A stretch of DNA of 64,000 nt from positions 29,096,435 through 29,160,434 of the forward strand of contig NC_080541.1 of the NCBI RefSeq assembly GCF_028640845.1. Direction: 5' to 3'. Numbering within the stretch: the stretch's first letter is position 1; each line of letters opens with the position of its first letter. Made by a program: the position numbers and the translations under genes. The notes beneath the pieces are model-generated. The model was not told the DNA's origin and did no database searches. It was given only the letters and a program-made list of their open reading frames with translations. The stretch is from Ahaetulla prasina. Lineage: Eukaryota > Chordata > Lepidosauria > Squamata > Colubridae. Shown one piece after another: positions 1-11,818 of this stretch.

Positions 1-2933
1 TTTGCAATGTTTTTTTTTATGTATTAAGGATTCTAAACTACTGCAAATAATCAAAACTTTCAGCTGTCCCTATAATATAAATCAAGACAGAACGATATGG
101 GCATAACTTTCTTATGTGGTACATATCAGTGAAAAATCCACAGAAGATATACTTGTTACTTTAATGATTTGCTTGTTGTAAAGCAATTAGCCTTGGCAGC
201 AGAATTCAACTCAATTGTAATAATGGAGAAATTTCGATGGAGAAAATTCAGACGGGAAAATCTGATGAGATCCAAACTCTTTTGGCTGTTTCATAAAATA
301 CTCTGAAATAAATGGTCTAGCTCATCCCCTTACTGAGTCCAGGAATCTAAATTCTAAAGCATTCCCAGTTGATGGCTTTCCTGCTGGACATCCTGTTCTC
401 CAAGAAATATAATTATCTATTTTCTATCTCTTCTGCCTATTGATACCGGTATCCAACTGCTACTTTTTTTCCCTATGGAAAAAAATAATGCAAGACTTTC
501 TGCATATGAACATTTGAAGCAATTTAGACCTAGTAAAATGAAGAGAGTCAAAATTTGTTGGTTAAAAAAAAAATTAGGGATGTGTAATATTTTCCAAATA
601 AAAAGAAATGAAAAGATCATTTCACCTTTTTGAGAAGATGAAGGTACTTAGGCAAAGAGCAAGAACTCACATTCAAGCACTTCACATAATAGCCTCCCAC
701 CCTCCACTTAGATGAAGAACCACTTATAAGTATTCTCAGAGTATGATTCTCAAGCAAGTTGTGAATCCAACTATATCACCCAATCAATCACCGATATGAT
801 AAGATCTGCTTTTGACACATCCATGTTAATCATTACATTAAGATCTTCTACCAATTCATCTTTATTTTCATTTGTTCCTCACCAATCCATCTTTAAAATT
901 GCTTTCCTTCTTTAGTCCATCTTCAAAATAAGTTGTTCATATCACAATCCATGTTTAAAATAAATGTCCCCCCCCCACATCTGTATCTGTTTCATTTTTA
1001 TTGATCTGGCTGCAAAATAATCATCAAGTTTTCTGGCAATAGAAGCCCCTGCTGATAGATGCTTGGATATATAGGAAGGGATCAGGAAGAAGGTTGTTAG
1101 AAATCAGGAAGAAAGGAAAGTGATCTTGGTTGCAACTGGATTAGCAGCAGAGGTTCAAATCAACAAAGGCAGGTAAATAGGGGAATGGAGAAGATGTTCT
1201 GAACTCACACTCAATTATTTGGGACTCTGACTTAAACAATTGGAATATCTCCAGACAGTGGAACTTACATATTGGAATCCACTCACAGTAGATTTCAAGA
1301 ATGTTGCAAATTACAGAAGGACAATTATTTTGCTATAAATTCTGGTGCATCGGGTACACTGTATGCATCTGAATGGTCTGCATTGTTATAGATGACATCA
1401 GAAAATCACATTATTTTGCAGCCAGCTCATTTCTGAATAGTCCTATATGCCAAAATTTGCTTACAAATGGAAAATTGGCAACGCTTATAATTCAACTACT
1501 AAATCTTCATTTCTACTTTTTTTTCCAGATATATAGTACGTCAATGAAATAAAACAGGTATAAACAGCCATTGAATACATCAACGATTAGAAATTGTTCT
1601 AACTCAAACAAATCCTCTATATTTTACAAATCATTTCTTACATTGAAAAGACTTGGAACTGAAACACAACCTGAAATGACACTCAAGTTGGCTACTTTAT
1701 TTCTACCACATCATATTGCATGTGTGGACCAAGCCTGAAGTATTTCTTAATACCTGGCTGTATAATTTAGATGACTGAACTGTTCCTAAATGATGAACTT
1801 TACGGCCATCTGTATGGTTAATATGATAGCTTTGCTTGGTTCATATTTGTTTTGTCCACATGAATTCCTATGAGCAAAACAGCATGAATAGAAAATAAAT
1901 CAGGTGTGAGCCCACTGTAGATGCCTATTCAGTTTAGAAATAATTATTTTTTCTACATTGAACATATTTACCATCAGCTATGTGTCATGTAATTCACATC
2001 AGATTTTGAGACACCCCCCACACTCAAATAACGCTCTCAATCTCAATATCTCACACACAAAATAATGTCTGAATTCATAAACTGATTACTTTCAAGAAAG
2101 AATTAATAAGAGCTAATGGAGTAGGGGAAAATATACTTGTGGTTGAGTTGGAAAAAGAAACCTTTGTGGTTTTATTCATTTTACTTAGATCAGCATTACA
2201 GCTTAATATGAAAGGTCCCTTCAGATAACTTCAAACCAGGTGATGTGTCCACTGTCACTTTGGCATCACTTTAAAAAAAAAAAACTAGCCAGAAAGATAA
2301 TTTCAATCACAGAAAAATATATTTCATGGAATGATACATTTTTTAAGAGAATATACTGAGTAAACATCGTGTTTTAACAGAGAAAAAGCTTTAAACTACA
2401 GAGATTATAATTACTGTGATCACTTAGAAGAAAAATCGCATGTACTCTGATGCACAAAAGTATCCGCTATTGTAATTTAACTATTCTTTCAACATACTTT
2501 AGTAATTATTATCCTCTGAAACAAAATCAATAATTTATAACTGAAATAAATGTAAACTCATCCCTGCTCTTGTTCTGCATCAGTCTTCAACCTGTTTCTA
2601 TGCAATGGGACACATTTCTTTACATGAATAGTCACTGTAGGCACTCCCTTCTTCAAAATCTACCCGAAAGCTGAAAACAAGACCTCTTAAAAGAAAAGAA
2701 GAAATGGTGTCCAGTACTCTGGGGCACACAGCAAAGGCAGAGGTCTCAAAACTGGGGCTGTTGTGCAGCCCACAGAAAAGAGAGTTGGGGTTTGCATCAA
2801 GCATTCTCAACTCCGATCTTTGACTTTTGGATGCTAGTCACTACAGATGCTTTGTTCTCATGTTCCACCATCTTCAAAACTCAGTAGTATGATGTGCAAT
2901 CTATCCTTCTCCTTACTCAGACAGTGTCTAAGA
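1..2933. other. Unrecognised intronic sequence
   Basis: AT-rich, with no long open frame, no family I recognise and only short homopolymers (a C run near 970, an A run near 2272). It is inferred to be the ZFPM2 intron downstream of the exon at 60969-61087. Confidence 0.6.
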
Positions 2934-3120
2934 CAGGAATCCCCAACCTTTTGGGCACCAGGGACTGGTTCCGTCAAGAGAGGTTTTTCCAGGGATCAGA
3001 AGGGGTGTGGTTTCGTGTGCGCCTGCATCCAGCAGATAGGGCTTCCCTTATTTGCACGGACCAGTTTCTGACATGCTGCAGATCAGTGCTAGTCCACAGA
3101 CCAGGGTTTAGGAACCCCTG
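2934..3120. mobile_element. hAT nonautonomous element (Charlie-like ends)
   Basis: 187 bp. The left end reads CAGGAATCCCCAACC; the right end reverse-complements to CAGGGGTTCCTAAACC. An exact 8-bp duplication GTCTAAGA flanks it at 2926-2933 and 3121-3128, as hAT transposases leave. No transposase is encoded. Confidence 0.85.
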
Positions 3121-3185
3121 GTCTAAGAGGCTTCTTGTGTGAACATGACTTTGAGTCCTTGAAGAGCCAGAGATACTGTATATGC

Positions 3186-3419
3186 CAGTGGTGAAATCCA
3201 ATTTTTTTTACTACTGGTTCTGTGGGCGTGGCTTGGTGGATGTGTTAGGGGAAGGATATTGCAAAATCTCCATTCCCACCCCACTCTGGGGCCAGCCAGA
3301 AATGATATTTGCTGGTTCTCCGAACTACTCAAAATTTCTGCTACCGGTTCTCCAAACTGCTCAAAATTTCCACTAACAGTTCTCCAGAATTTGTTGGAAC
3401 CTGCTGGATTTCACCTCTG
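3186..3419 (+). mobile_element. hAT nonautonomous element, GGTTCTCC family
   Basis: 234 bp with 15-bp terminal inverted repeats CAGNGGTGAAATCCA and an exact 8-bp duplication GTATATGC at 3178-3185 and 3420-3427. Near the right end a 32-bp unit starting GGTTCTCC is repeated about three times (3314, 3346, 3378). Related copies lie at 27133 and 27728. Confidence 0.85.
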
Positions 3420-3427
3420 GTATATGC

Positions 3428-5090
3428 CCCAGGCAAGTGAACACATAGAAGTCTATTTTATTCAAGATGGTTAACAATCTTGGAGCATTCTTCTCCACGG
3501 TAGATCTTACCCACATAAGATCTTTGAGGCAGCATAATATAATCCAGATCCCACTAGATTGTGGGAACAAAAACTGTCCCACCCTATCAGTAAGATTCAG
3601 GCTTGCTATTGCTGGAAAGTCAAATGAAATCTATTTGAAATCAAGCTTTAAAGTTTCTACTCAAAACTCAGCTTTGGAGCTGCATTCTGACAAAAGAAAG
3701 GGTATTCAAAAAGCATAACAAAAATCAGGACGTCATGTCAGAGTTTTCATGGAATTTTTCTTACTTCGGTAGCATTATAGAAATGTATCTTATTCTGTTT
3801 TTAGTCAGAAAGCTTTATCGAGCAATCAAGGCAGATATATAATAAGCTAAGCTACTCTGTAAATCTAAACATTTTCCCACAAATAGAAAAGATACAGCTT
3901 GAGCTCACTGATTGTTACCATGGCAACTATCTAAAATGAAAATCTGCTTAACCCTTTCTCTCTTGTAACCACCCATGTACCAATGTTAGCTGACTTTCAT
4001 GCACTTATCTTCACCTTTTCCCCTCTCTCTAGAAATTCATAATTTGGTTGCTTCTCAATAGTTATGCTCCAGTTATCCTATCTCGGCCTCAGAGAACTGT
4101 GATGGGTGGAGAGTTTCAAAATGGGGTGCTTATTGGTGCTTTACTGGAACTGTAAGGTAGGAAGTAAATTCTTAAAATGCCAAAACAAACCTTAGTTTAC
4201 TGCTTGAAAGACTACAGCTGCTACTAAGCCCTGACCGAGGAATAACTTTAAACACAGTCATACTTGCACTTCATTCTTCAAAAGGGTAGAATGTTTCCTT
4301 CAAATGCTGGACATTAACGTCACTTCTTTATTCTGCATTTCAATTGAACTTGCTTTTTATTGCTTTGATTATCATTTTATTATTGGAATTTTTTTCATAC
4401 CGGTATATTTCAACCAATCCGAGTGGTATATAAAATAAACAAAAAGAGAGAACGACAGCATCAGCTATCTATGAATCATGTTTCACAACAATTCGGCCTC
4501 CTGACTGGGGGGTTCTGGGAGTAATGTCCACAAAACCTAGGAGTTCCTGAGGCTGAGAAACAATTATCTGTCCACCAACATGCTCAAACTGAACAACCCC
4601 CTAATCTTCCCAAATCTTGATCCAGGTTTTTACATCCCTGCAAAAACTCATCAGTGAGTAGTACTTGTGTTTGAGGAGAAACTTTTCCTCAGGAGAAGAC
4701 GGACCACAGAGAAGATCAATGAGAACATCCTCTGCAGATGGAACTCTTTGGGAATAAGATTCTTAGCAGGCTTTCTCTCCCTGATTGTTTTACACTTGTC
4801 TGTCAAATACATTTTTACATAGACCTTGTCAAACAAGAAAGTATCCCATCCCAAAGCAAGCATTTAGTTAGAAATGTCACTAAGGTTAGTATATCCTATC
4901 TCAAATTTCAATTTCCTTCCAAACTTTTAGTAAGGTAGAACATTAAACCTAGTGCCATTTATAAACATTAAAAATGGTACTCTTTTATTCAATTTGAGAA
5001 TGAGAAATTATTTTTCTTCTTCTGTAATTTTTGTCTTTATTTTCCACCCTGCTGTATCATAACAAAAACCTAACTCCTTTTTTTTTTTAT
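3428..5090. other. Unrecognised intronic sequence
   Basis: No gene or clear repeat. A weak LINE-tail-like string (GTGGTATATAAAATAAAC near 4423) may be an old L2-type end. Confidence 0.5.
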
Positions 5091-5185
5091 TCAGTCATGT
5101 CCAATTTTTAGAGACTGTCTGGAAAAGTCCCTGCAGTTTTCTTGGCAAGGTTTTTCAAGTTTTTTTAACCATCTTCCTAGACAAT
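5091..5185 (-). mobile_element. CORE-SINE-like fragment (3' part)
   Basis: The reverse complement carries CCTTGCCAAGAAAACTGCAG and ends near GGACATGACTGAA, the same tail as the SINE at 42927-43115. Only the 3' part remains. Confidence 0.5.
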
Positions 5186-5529
5186 ACCCTTAGGCTGGCA
5201 TAAAATGAAAACCCAATCCTGGAGCATCTTAGGAGGATTAAAATTCCTTATATCTACAGCTATTATTATCCCACATAAATGTTACAGATTTATTGCTTAA
5301 GCACTCTCTTACCACTGGAAAACTACAATATTGCTCTCTATATTACGGGCATTCACCTACCACAGTACCACCATTTTGACCCCTCAATCTTTTCCTATCT
5401 TCTCTTCTGACTAGTTTACAGAAACAAGGAGCAAAAATAATACCTCTGCTTCTAGCTGCTGCCGGTCTTGGAGAAATAATTACTTGCACCCTTCCTAGTC
5501 CACATCCTTGCTTTAAATCATGCACCTTA
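5186..5529. other. Unrecognised stretch before a SINE
   Basis: No feature identified. The last 13 bases (5517-5529) are the left target duplication of the next SINE. Confidence 0.5.
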
Positions 5530-5886
5530 AAGGTAAAGGTAAAAGTTCCCCTTGCACATACGTGCTAGTCATTCCTGACTCTAAGGGGTGATACTCATCT
5601 CCGTTTCAAAGCCGAAGAGCCAGCACTGTGCAAAGATAACTCCATGGTCATGTGGCCAGTATGATTAAATGCCAAAGGCGCACGGAACGCTGTTACCTTC
5701 CCATCAAAGGTGGTCTCTGTTTTTCTACTTGCATTTTTTACGTGCTTTCGAACTGCTAGGTTGGCAGAAACTGGGACAAGTCACATAAGCTCACCCTGTT
5801 ATGCGGCACTAGGGATTCGAACCGCTGAGTTGCCAACCTTTTGATCGACAAGCTCGGCATCTTAGCCACTGAGCCACTGCGTCCCT
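5530..5886 (-). mobile_element. Sauria-type SINE (tRNA-derived, Bov-B tail)
   Basis: On the minus strand it starts GGGACGCAGTGGCTCAGTGG, has a tRNA B box GGTTCGAATCC and ends in ACCTTTACCTTT, the Bov-B-type tail used for mobilisation in trans. It is flanked by a 13-bp duplication ATCATGCAMCTTA (5517-5529 and 5887-5899) with one mismatch. Apparently full length, with scattered substitutions. Confidence 0.9.
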
Positions 5887-6079
5887 ATCATGCAACTTAC
5901 TTAGTCATGAAATTAGATATACACACATGCCCACACTTGTGTAATTAGTTGTATTAGCAATTTCAAGTATGCTACATTATGAAAACAAATAAATTGAGCT
6001 TTTAAAGCCATGGTGACATACTGGAATCACAGTGGTCCAGTGCTGATTTCCAATTCATGCATCATCCTCATAGGGAAAT

Positions 6080-6080
<1 letters not shown>

Positions 6081-6127
<47 letters not shown>

Positions 6128-6206
6128 TTTCTTTCTTTCTCTTCCTTCCTTCCTTCCTTCCTTCCTTCCTTCTTTCCTCCCTCCCTCTCTCCCTCCCTTT
6201 CTTCCT
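6081..6206 (+). repeat. Compound pyrimidine microsatellite (CTTT)n(CTTC)n(CTCC)n
   Basis: Long all-pyrimidine run grading from CTTT to CTTC to CTCC units. Open frames on both strands here are low-complexity artefacts. Confidence 0.97.
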
Positions 6207-6665
6207 AACTTTATTCTTATCCCAGTACAACCAATGGTACTATTAGCTGATTAGATTACTAGACCATAAGTGTAATTCTAAATGTGTTCAACTAGAGTTT
6301 ACTTCTGACTAAATTTGTTTATTGCACTGTTCAAAGCCTTCAATGGCAGGACAAATTTGATAAAGTTTAGCAAGCACTGTAAAACTGGATCCCATTGCTC
6401 TGTGCTTCTTTTACAACTTATATATTAAAATAAGAGATAAAGTTAGCCCAATAAATGCTCAAGTGTTTGAAATAAACACTGGGATCCCTTTAGTGCCATG
6501 TGCTGGTGCACTCCTTATATTATGTCTTGAAATAAATGACATCATCATGAGTTGCTGATGGAGTTCATGTCTAAGTAACTGCATTAAAGGCAGACCCCAG
6601 GTTACAAAGGAGATCTGTTCCTTAGTCTGTGTTTAAGTTGAATTTGTAGGTAAGCCAGATCAGGT
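6207..6665. other. Unrecognised intronic sequence
   Basis: Nothing identified between the microsatellite and the Bov-B fragment. Confidence 0.5.
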
Positions 6666-6888
6666 GTTGTTAGTTGCGAAGTCGTGTCTGACCCATCGTG
6701 ACCCCATGGACAATGTTCCTCCAGGCCTTCCTATCCTCTACCATCCTCTGGAGTCCATTTAAACTCACGCCGACTGCTTCAGTGATTCCATCCAGCCACC
6801 TCATTCTCTGTCGTCCCCTTCTTCTTTTGCCCTCAATCTTCCTTCTCATTAGGTGGCCAAAGTATTTGAGTTTTATCTTCAGGATCAA
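6666..6888 (-). mobile_element. Bov-B LINE fragment, C-terminal coding end
   Basis: The minus-strand frame includes KYFGHLMRR, then GKRRRGRQRMRWLDGIT and RKAWRNIVHGV, the known C-terminus of the Bov-B (RTE) polyprotein after the reverse transcriptase. A stretch matching ADSLEKSLMLG in the copy at 40821 is missing here, so there is an internal deletion. The fragment runs into the 3' UTR near 6666. Not functional. Confidence 0.82.
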
Positions 6889-7227
6889 GTGTACATGGTT
6901 CTTATTTAAAACCAGTTAGACAATTTTTGTAAATTGTACTATATATATTTTATTTATACTGCAAAGTTGGCATCAAGTGAGGATTGCATAGAACTTTAAG
7001 TGGCCCTGTATAGCTGAGTTTACCGTACAGTTACATCAGGTAGGAAACAGTAAAAAACAAAAAATTGCCAAGTATCAGAGAACAAATTTCTCAATCTACT
7101 AAAGCATGGTACACAGCTTTTTCTGAGTAAAAGGCCATATTGCCCCTATCCTCAGGCAGTAGAGAAAAAACCTAAAATTCATTTTCATTTATTTAAATTT
7201 TAATATAATTTATATGATTAATTTCCA

Positions 7228-7229
<2 letters not shown>
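6889..7229. other. Unrecognised intronic sequence
   Basis: AT-rich with no recognised feature. Confidence 0.5.
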
Positions 7230-7288
<59 letters not shown>

Positions 7289-7300
7289 TTTTTCTTTCTT
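7230..7300 (+). repeat. (TTTC)n microsatellite
   Basis: About 17 near-perfect TTTC units. It directly abuts the 3' end of a minus-strand LINE-like fragment, so it probably grew from that element's A-rich tail. Confidence 0.95.
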
Positions 7301-7436
7301 TGTCAAACACAACAATATTTATATAAGTATAAACGTGAAATAACCATACAAATTGAATACAACCAAAGGGAACATTAGGACAGGAACGGTAGGCACGCTG
7401 GTGCTTTTATGCATGCCCCTTAATTTATGGATTTAC
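7301..7436 (-). mobile_element. LINE 3'-end fragment (class uncertain)
   Basis: The reverse complement ends GTTGTGTTTGACAAAGAAAG and carries TGCATAAAAGCACCAGCGTG further up, a type of LINE 3' UTR I have met in squamate DNA. No coding part remains. Confidence 0.45.
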
Positions 7437-7443
7437 ACCTTCT

Positions 7444-7670
7444 GTAGTAGTTAGAATGCAGTAGTAGTTAGAATGCAGTATTGCATCTAATTCTGATGGC
7501 TGCTGGCTGCCAGCAGTTTGGCAGTTCTAATCTCACTGGCTCAAGGTTGACCCATCCTTCCATCCTTCCGAGGTCGGCTTGTTGGGGGCAATATGCTGAT
7601 TCTGTAAGCTGCTTAAAAAGGGCTGGAAAGCACTATGAAGAGGTATAAGTCTAAGTGCTATTGCTATTTT
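7444..7670 (+). mobile_element. tRNA-derived SINE with (GCTATT)n tail
   Basis: It has the family blocks TTGGCAGTTCTAATCTCA (B-box-like), GGCTCAAGGTTGAC, GGGGGCAATATGCTGA and GTATAAGTCTAAGTGCTATT. The head holds a short direct duplication, AGTAGTTAGAATGCAGT twice. Confidence 0.8.
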
Positions 7671-7878
7671 TGGAGCTTTCTGGGAAAACCAGGAAGAAAT
7701 GTTGTGGTGGCTTATATAATTTTATCCTAAGCTTTGGAATTTGGAAGACACCTTCCTTAGCTGTCAAGAGTGAATAGTAGCTATTTTCCACTTGCCCTTT
7801 CACTGTCGTTCCCTTTGTCTGGAACTCTGTTGACTGCACTGAAGTTCAGTTCAGGATCATGACTAAGATACTCTAAAC

Positions 7879-7952
7879 CAGAGGTCTCCAACCTTGGCAA
7901 CTTAAGACTTGTGGACTTCAAGTCTTAAAGTTGCCAAGGTTGGAGACCCGGG
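7879..7952. mobile_element. Minimal 74-bp hAT hairpin element
   Basis: Two arms of about 32 bases (left CAGAGGTCTCCAACCTTGGC) fold on each other with a loop of about eight bases. The flanks CTCTAAAC (7871-7878) and CATTAAAC (7953-7960) match at 6 of 8 positions. Confidence 0.75.
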
Positions 7953-7960
7953 CATTAAAC

Positions 7961-9048
7961 AAAAGCCTACAAGTTGGGGTCCTAGGCCATTGTTGGGGTT
8001 CATGGTTTAGTGTTTACAGTCTAGGTTTCCAGGTGTCTGGCCAGCAAGTGTGATTCATCTTTATAGGCAAGGTGGTTGGTGTAAAAGTTCATTGCTAATT
8101 AGGTTCATTTTGATATTAGTGGTATTTGAACTCTACATGGTATGAGATGTATTTATAAAGGAGGAAATGTATTTTCTCATATACTAAAAGAAATCTTACT
8201 TCTTGACAGTGGATATTTCACTGACTCTACATCGCTAATATTACATACACACATACATTCCAAAAACCACATAGAGGACTGTTTTCAAGAAGCAAACATA
8301 TTATTTTTCATAGTAGTATATTTCATATTTAATAATATTATGATCACTCAATCAGACAGCCTTAGAGGCTCTCTAAATACCATGCTTACTTATCAGTTTT
8401 GGCAGATTTCCCAGGAGTAACTTCAAAATAGTCTTATTGCTGGCCAACACATTAAGCACGTACACAATTCTCTACTACTAAATATTGCCAAACCAAGTGA
8501 ATTTAAAAGGAAACAGAATTTTCATTCTGTTTTTTAAACAAGCCACCCAAATCCTTCAATAAACTAACCCTGATCTTTTGGAGTTTCCGATTCTCTCAAA
8601 AGTATTGTAGTGGTTGAGTGGAGTGAAAAAATATGCACAGATGTGTATTTATGCATGGATCTTAGAATGGTAATTTGTGCTGATGTTCATTTACTTCCAA
8701 TATCTATGGTGATTTACTTCTACAGATGTGGGAGCTGCAGGTTCTATAGGGATTGCTGGATTACAATCTCCAGTCTTTTTATCTAGCAAAGCTATTTAGA
8801 CCCACCTCTTAGAGTGGCAGTTTGGGATTGTTGTTTTTTTTTGCACTCTGATGCATGCTGGCCACAGGAATATCCATACAACCTCCCTGATCCTGTCTGA
8901 GGAGAGACTACTAATCCAGTGTAAGGGTCTGCATGACTCTGCCTGAATCTCAATGTTCCTCTGTAGCCGAGAGGTCAAATTGACTTAAATTTCTCCAATG
9001 TGTTGCTAAATGTGTTTCAACTCCTACCCTCAAAATGACTCTATAGAG
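7961..9048. other. Unrecognised intronic sequence
   Basis: A 92-codon open frame at 8142-8420 has no recognisable product and is judged chance. No repeat identified. Confidence 0.5.
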
Positions 9049-9455
9049 CACTGCACACCAGAACAACTAGACATAAGAACAGTTTTTTCCCAAACGCCAT
9101 CTCTCTGCTAAACAAATAATTCTCTCAATACTATCAAACTATTTACTAAATCTGTACTACTATTAATCTTCTCATTTCCTTCCACTTATGACTATAACTG
9201 TAACTTTGTTGCTTGCATTCTTACGATTTATATTGATATTGTTTCCTGATTGCTAATTTGTACTCTATGACTATCATTAAGTGTTGTGCCTTATGATTCT
9301 TGATGAACATATCTTTTCTTTTATGTACACTGAGAGCATATGCACCAAGACAAATTCCTTGTATGTCCAAATCACTTTTGGCCAATAAAAAAAAATTCTA
9401 AATTCTAAATTCTATTCTAAATTTTATTCTATTCTATTCTATTCTATTCTATTCT
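9049..9455 (+). mobile_element. LINE 3' end with (ATTCT)n tail (Snake1/CR1-L3 type)
   Basis: It begins with a decayed coding end (CACCAGAACAACTAGACA), then a 3' UTR with ATGTACACTGAGAGCATATG and GGCCAATAAA. From 9395 the tail turns into AATTCTA and then ATTCT units up to 9455. ATTCT repeats are AATAG on the other strand, the microsatellite known to be seeded by such LINEs in snakes. The subfamily name is from memory. Confidence 0.8.
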
Positions 9456-9684
9456 AAAGATGCTGTGGATAAGCAAACTAGGACATGTTGATGGTCAGTG
9501 GGGAGGCAGCATAAAATGACATGCTCAATGCTGCCAATCCTATGGCTCCAGCTGGTTTGATGGATAGCCTGTGGGACCACCTCCTTTAGTTGTGTCCTAG
9601 ACCTTACTCCTTAGTCCTCCTTTGTTTCTGCAAGACCCTCCCCTTAATTTTTCTAAACAGGTTGAGGAATTGATTAGTTCATCA
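9456..9684. other. Short unrecognised stretch
   Basis: No feature identified. Confidence 0.4.
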
Positions 9685-9801
9685 CAAGGGTGTTGAATTG
9701 GCGGTCCTGTGCAGGCCATGCCCACCCCAGCTCCATGAAGTGGAAAAACATCATGATATATCACGTGATGGCAACATAATGCAGCGAGTTTGACACCCAT
9801 G
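9685..9801. mobile_element. hAT-like element, GTGTCAAACTC family
   Basis: The left end CAAGGGTGTTGAATTGGCGG and the right end GAGTTTGACACCCATG are degraded inverted repeats. Inside lies CATGCCCACCCCAGCTCC, shared with 11819. No matching target duplication is left. Confidence 0.6.
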
Positions 9802-9809
9802 ATCTAGAA

Positions 9810-9946
9810 CACGGGTCTCCAACCTTGGCAACTTTAAACCTGGAGGACTTCAATTCCCAGAACTAGTTTTGCTGAGGAAAACTGGCTGAAGAATTCTGGG
9901 AGTTGAAGTCCTCCAGGTTTAAAGTTGCCAAGGATGGAGACCCCTG
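9810..9946. mobile_element. hAT palindromic MITE with perfect 8-bp TSD
   Basis: 137 bp. The arms start CACGGGTCTCCAACCTTGGC (left) and, reversed, CAGGGGTCTCCATCCTTGGC (right) and pair over about 50 bases. The duplication ATCTAGAA is exact (9802-9809, 9947-9954) and fits the hAT preference nTCTAGAn. Confidence 0.9.
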
Positions 9947-9998
9947 ATCTAGAAAGTGTAGAGCTTTGAAACTGATCAGTTTATGACTGGCTTAAGTA

Positions 9999-10487
9999 CC
10001 ATACTTTTTGGAGTGTAAGATGCACCTTAGTTTTTGTGGAGGAAAATAGGAAAAAAAAATTCTGCCTACAAGGTATTCATCTGGTTAGAGTCCTTAGTCT
10101 GATCAGCTTCAGCACATTAGTTTGCTGGTTTTGAGCATGCACGTGCTGGCTACGCTCACACATGCCGGGTTGGGGATAAAAAAACAGTTTCTAAAACACA
10201 GCTGATCTTCAGTGAGAGAAGCAATGAGAAAAGCAAGTGAAGCACGAAAGATTGCTTCACTCGCTAGCGCCTCATTAGGGCTGAAAAAAGCTTCTAAAGC
10301 ATAGCTGATCGTCGGAGAGAGAAGCAATGAGAAAAGCAGGTGAAGCACGGAAGATCGCTTCACCCGCTAGTGTCTCGTTAGGGCTGAAAAAAAGCTTCAA
10401 AAAAGCTACATTCGGAATATAAGATGCACCCAAATTTTCAGCCTCTTTTAGGGGGGAATAGTGTGTCTTATACTCCGAAAAATACAG
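9999..10487. mobile_element. TA-flanked DNA transposon remnant (489 bp)
   Basis: The left end CCATACTTTTTGGAGTGTAA pairs with the reversed right end CTGTATTTTTCGGAGTATAA. TA flanks both sides (9997-9998, 10488-10489). An internal unit beginning AGCTGATC repeats with a 103-bp period (10200, 10303). No transposase. The superfamily is uncertain; the TA sites suggest Tc1/mariner. Confidence 0.65.
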
Positions 10488-10489
10488 TA

Positions 10490-11390
10490 CATAATAAGCT
10501 CTATAGCCTGCCTGAAAGAGATAGCCTTCTTGATGGTCACTGCTCCCAGGGAATCACTGGTTCACTTCCTCTCTTCGCATTATGTACTTAAGGTAGTTTA
10601 CAGAACCCCCACATCAATCCTCACAACTGAACCTCTTTCTTGAACTCCAGTTCTTTATTGAACACATGGATCTCAGCTACATAAAACTGATAACTGCTAG
10701 ATAGCAGCTGAGGCACACAAACACACCAACACAAAACTTTTTTTAGGCCATCTACTGGTTGAGAGATAAAATAGAGGACCTCCTGACCTACACAGCAGAA
10801 TGCCATGACTATCCCATTCTTGGTTTAATGAATGTAGTTGAAAGTGCAACTGAAAGGACTCACCTCTTCTACTTCTGTAAGTTCTAGCAAGACCTTGTAG
10901 TGGTTGCTGCTCTTAGGAAAGCCCTGATTCTTTGCTTCCTCTTCTTATATTATCTTATAGCTTGCACACTTTTCCTTATTCTTACACCTGACCTCAAACT
11001 CCAGCTCTTTAGCAGCACTTTTCTATTAGTTGCCTCTTAGCAGCGCAATTCCACATGGCTGCTAGAAGACAGTCAAGCTAGACAAAATGTCTTTACATTT
11101 TGTTGCTTCCTAGTTGATCTTAGGTTTCAGGAATTAAAAATAAAAATTATAATCAGAGTTCATGAAGTAACCATACATAAGGGAAGCTTTTCATATGTTG
11201 GGTAATGTTTGGGAGAGCCTGGAATTTCATCTGAGGAAGCTACAAATAATGGGATTTAGAATGTTTTATGAAACAACAGCACAGCAAGGACCATTTCAAG
11301 TGCTTGATAAGGAGACGCTGTGGGAGAAAATTTAAGGAGCCATAATTTCCTGCCAGCAGCATAATGGGAGGGATACACCGCAAAGCAACA
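10490..11390. other. Unrecognised intronic sequence
   Basis: No gene, repeat or LTR boundary I can defend. Confidence 0.5.
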
Positions 11391-11392
11391 TA

Positions 11393-11772
11393 CAAGTAGT
11401 TCTTCACTTACTTACTGGTATTTGTTAGTTCAAAGTTACAATGGCCACATAACAAGTGATTTATGATCTGTCCTCAAAGTTACAATCATCACACCAACCC
11501 TGCGATCACGTGAATACAATTTGGGCCCTTGGCAATTGACTCCCATTTACAACCTGTTGCAGTGTCTTGGAGTCACGTGGTAACCATTTGCAACCTTCTC
11601 AGCTGGTTTCTGACAAGCAGTCAATTGGGGGATATGGATTTCATCAACAACCATGTGATTTGCCTAATGACTGGGGTAAAATTTGTTATAAAATTGTGTC
11701 TCATCATGATCATGACTTCCTCAACAGCCACAATTCTTGTCCAAATTGTGATTGTAAGTCAAAAACTACCTG
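11393..11772 (-). mobile_element. Tigger/pogo-like nonautonomous element
   Basis: The ends CAAGTAGTTCTTCACTTAC and, reversed, CAGGTAGTTTTTGACTTAC are inverted repeats between TA dinucleotides. Internal AAGTTACAATCATCACA and CACGTGGTAACCATTTGCAA are shared with the copies at 40746, 44506 and 59906. It has no coding capacity. Confidence 0.7.
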
Positions 11773-11818
11773 TATGGATATGACTTACATCTTGTCATTT
11801 AGATTGTATTCCTTAAAG

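Noticed and set aside
5526..5886. tRNA gene from perfect A and B boxes
   Set aside because: The boxes belong to tRNA-derived SINE heads; no cloverleaf with acceptor stem is present. The same holds for 16017, 35271 and 58051.
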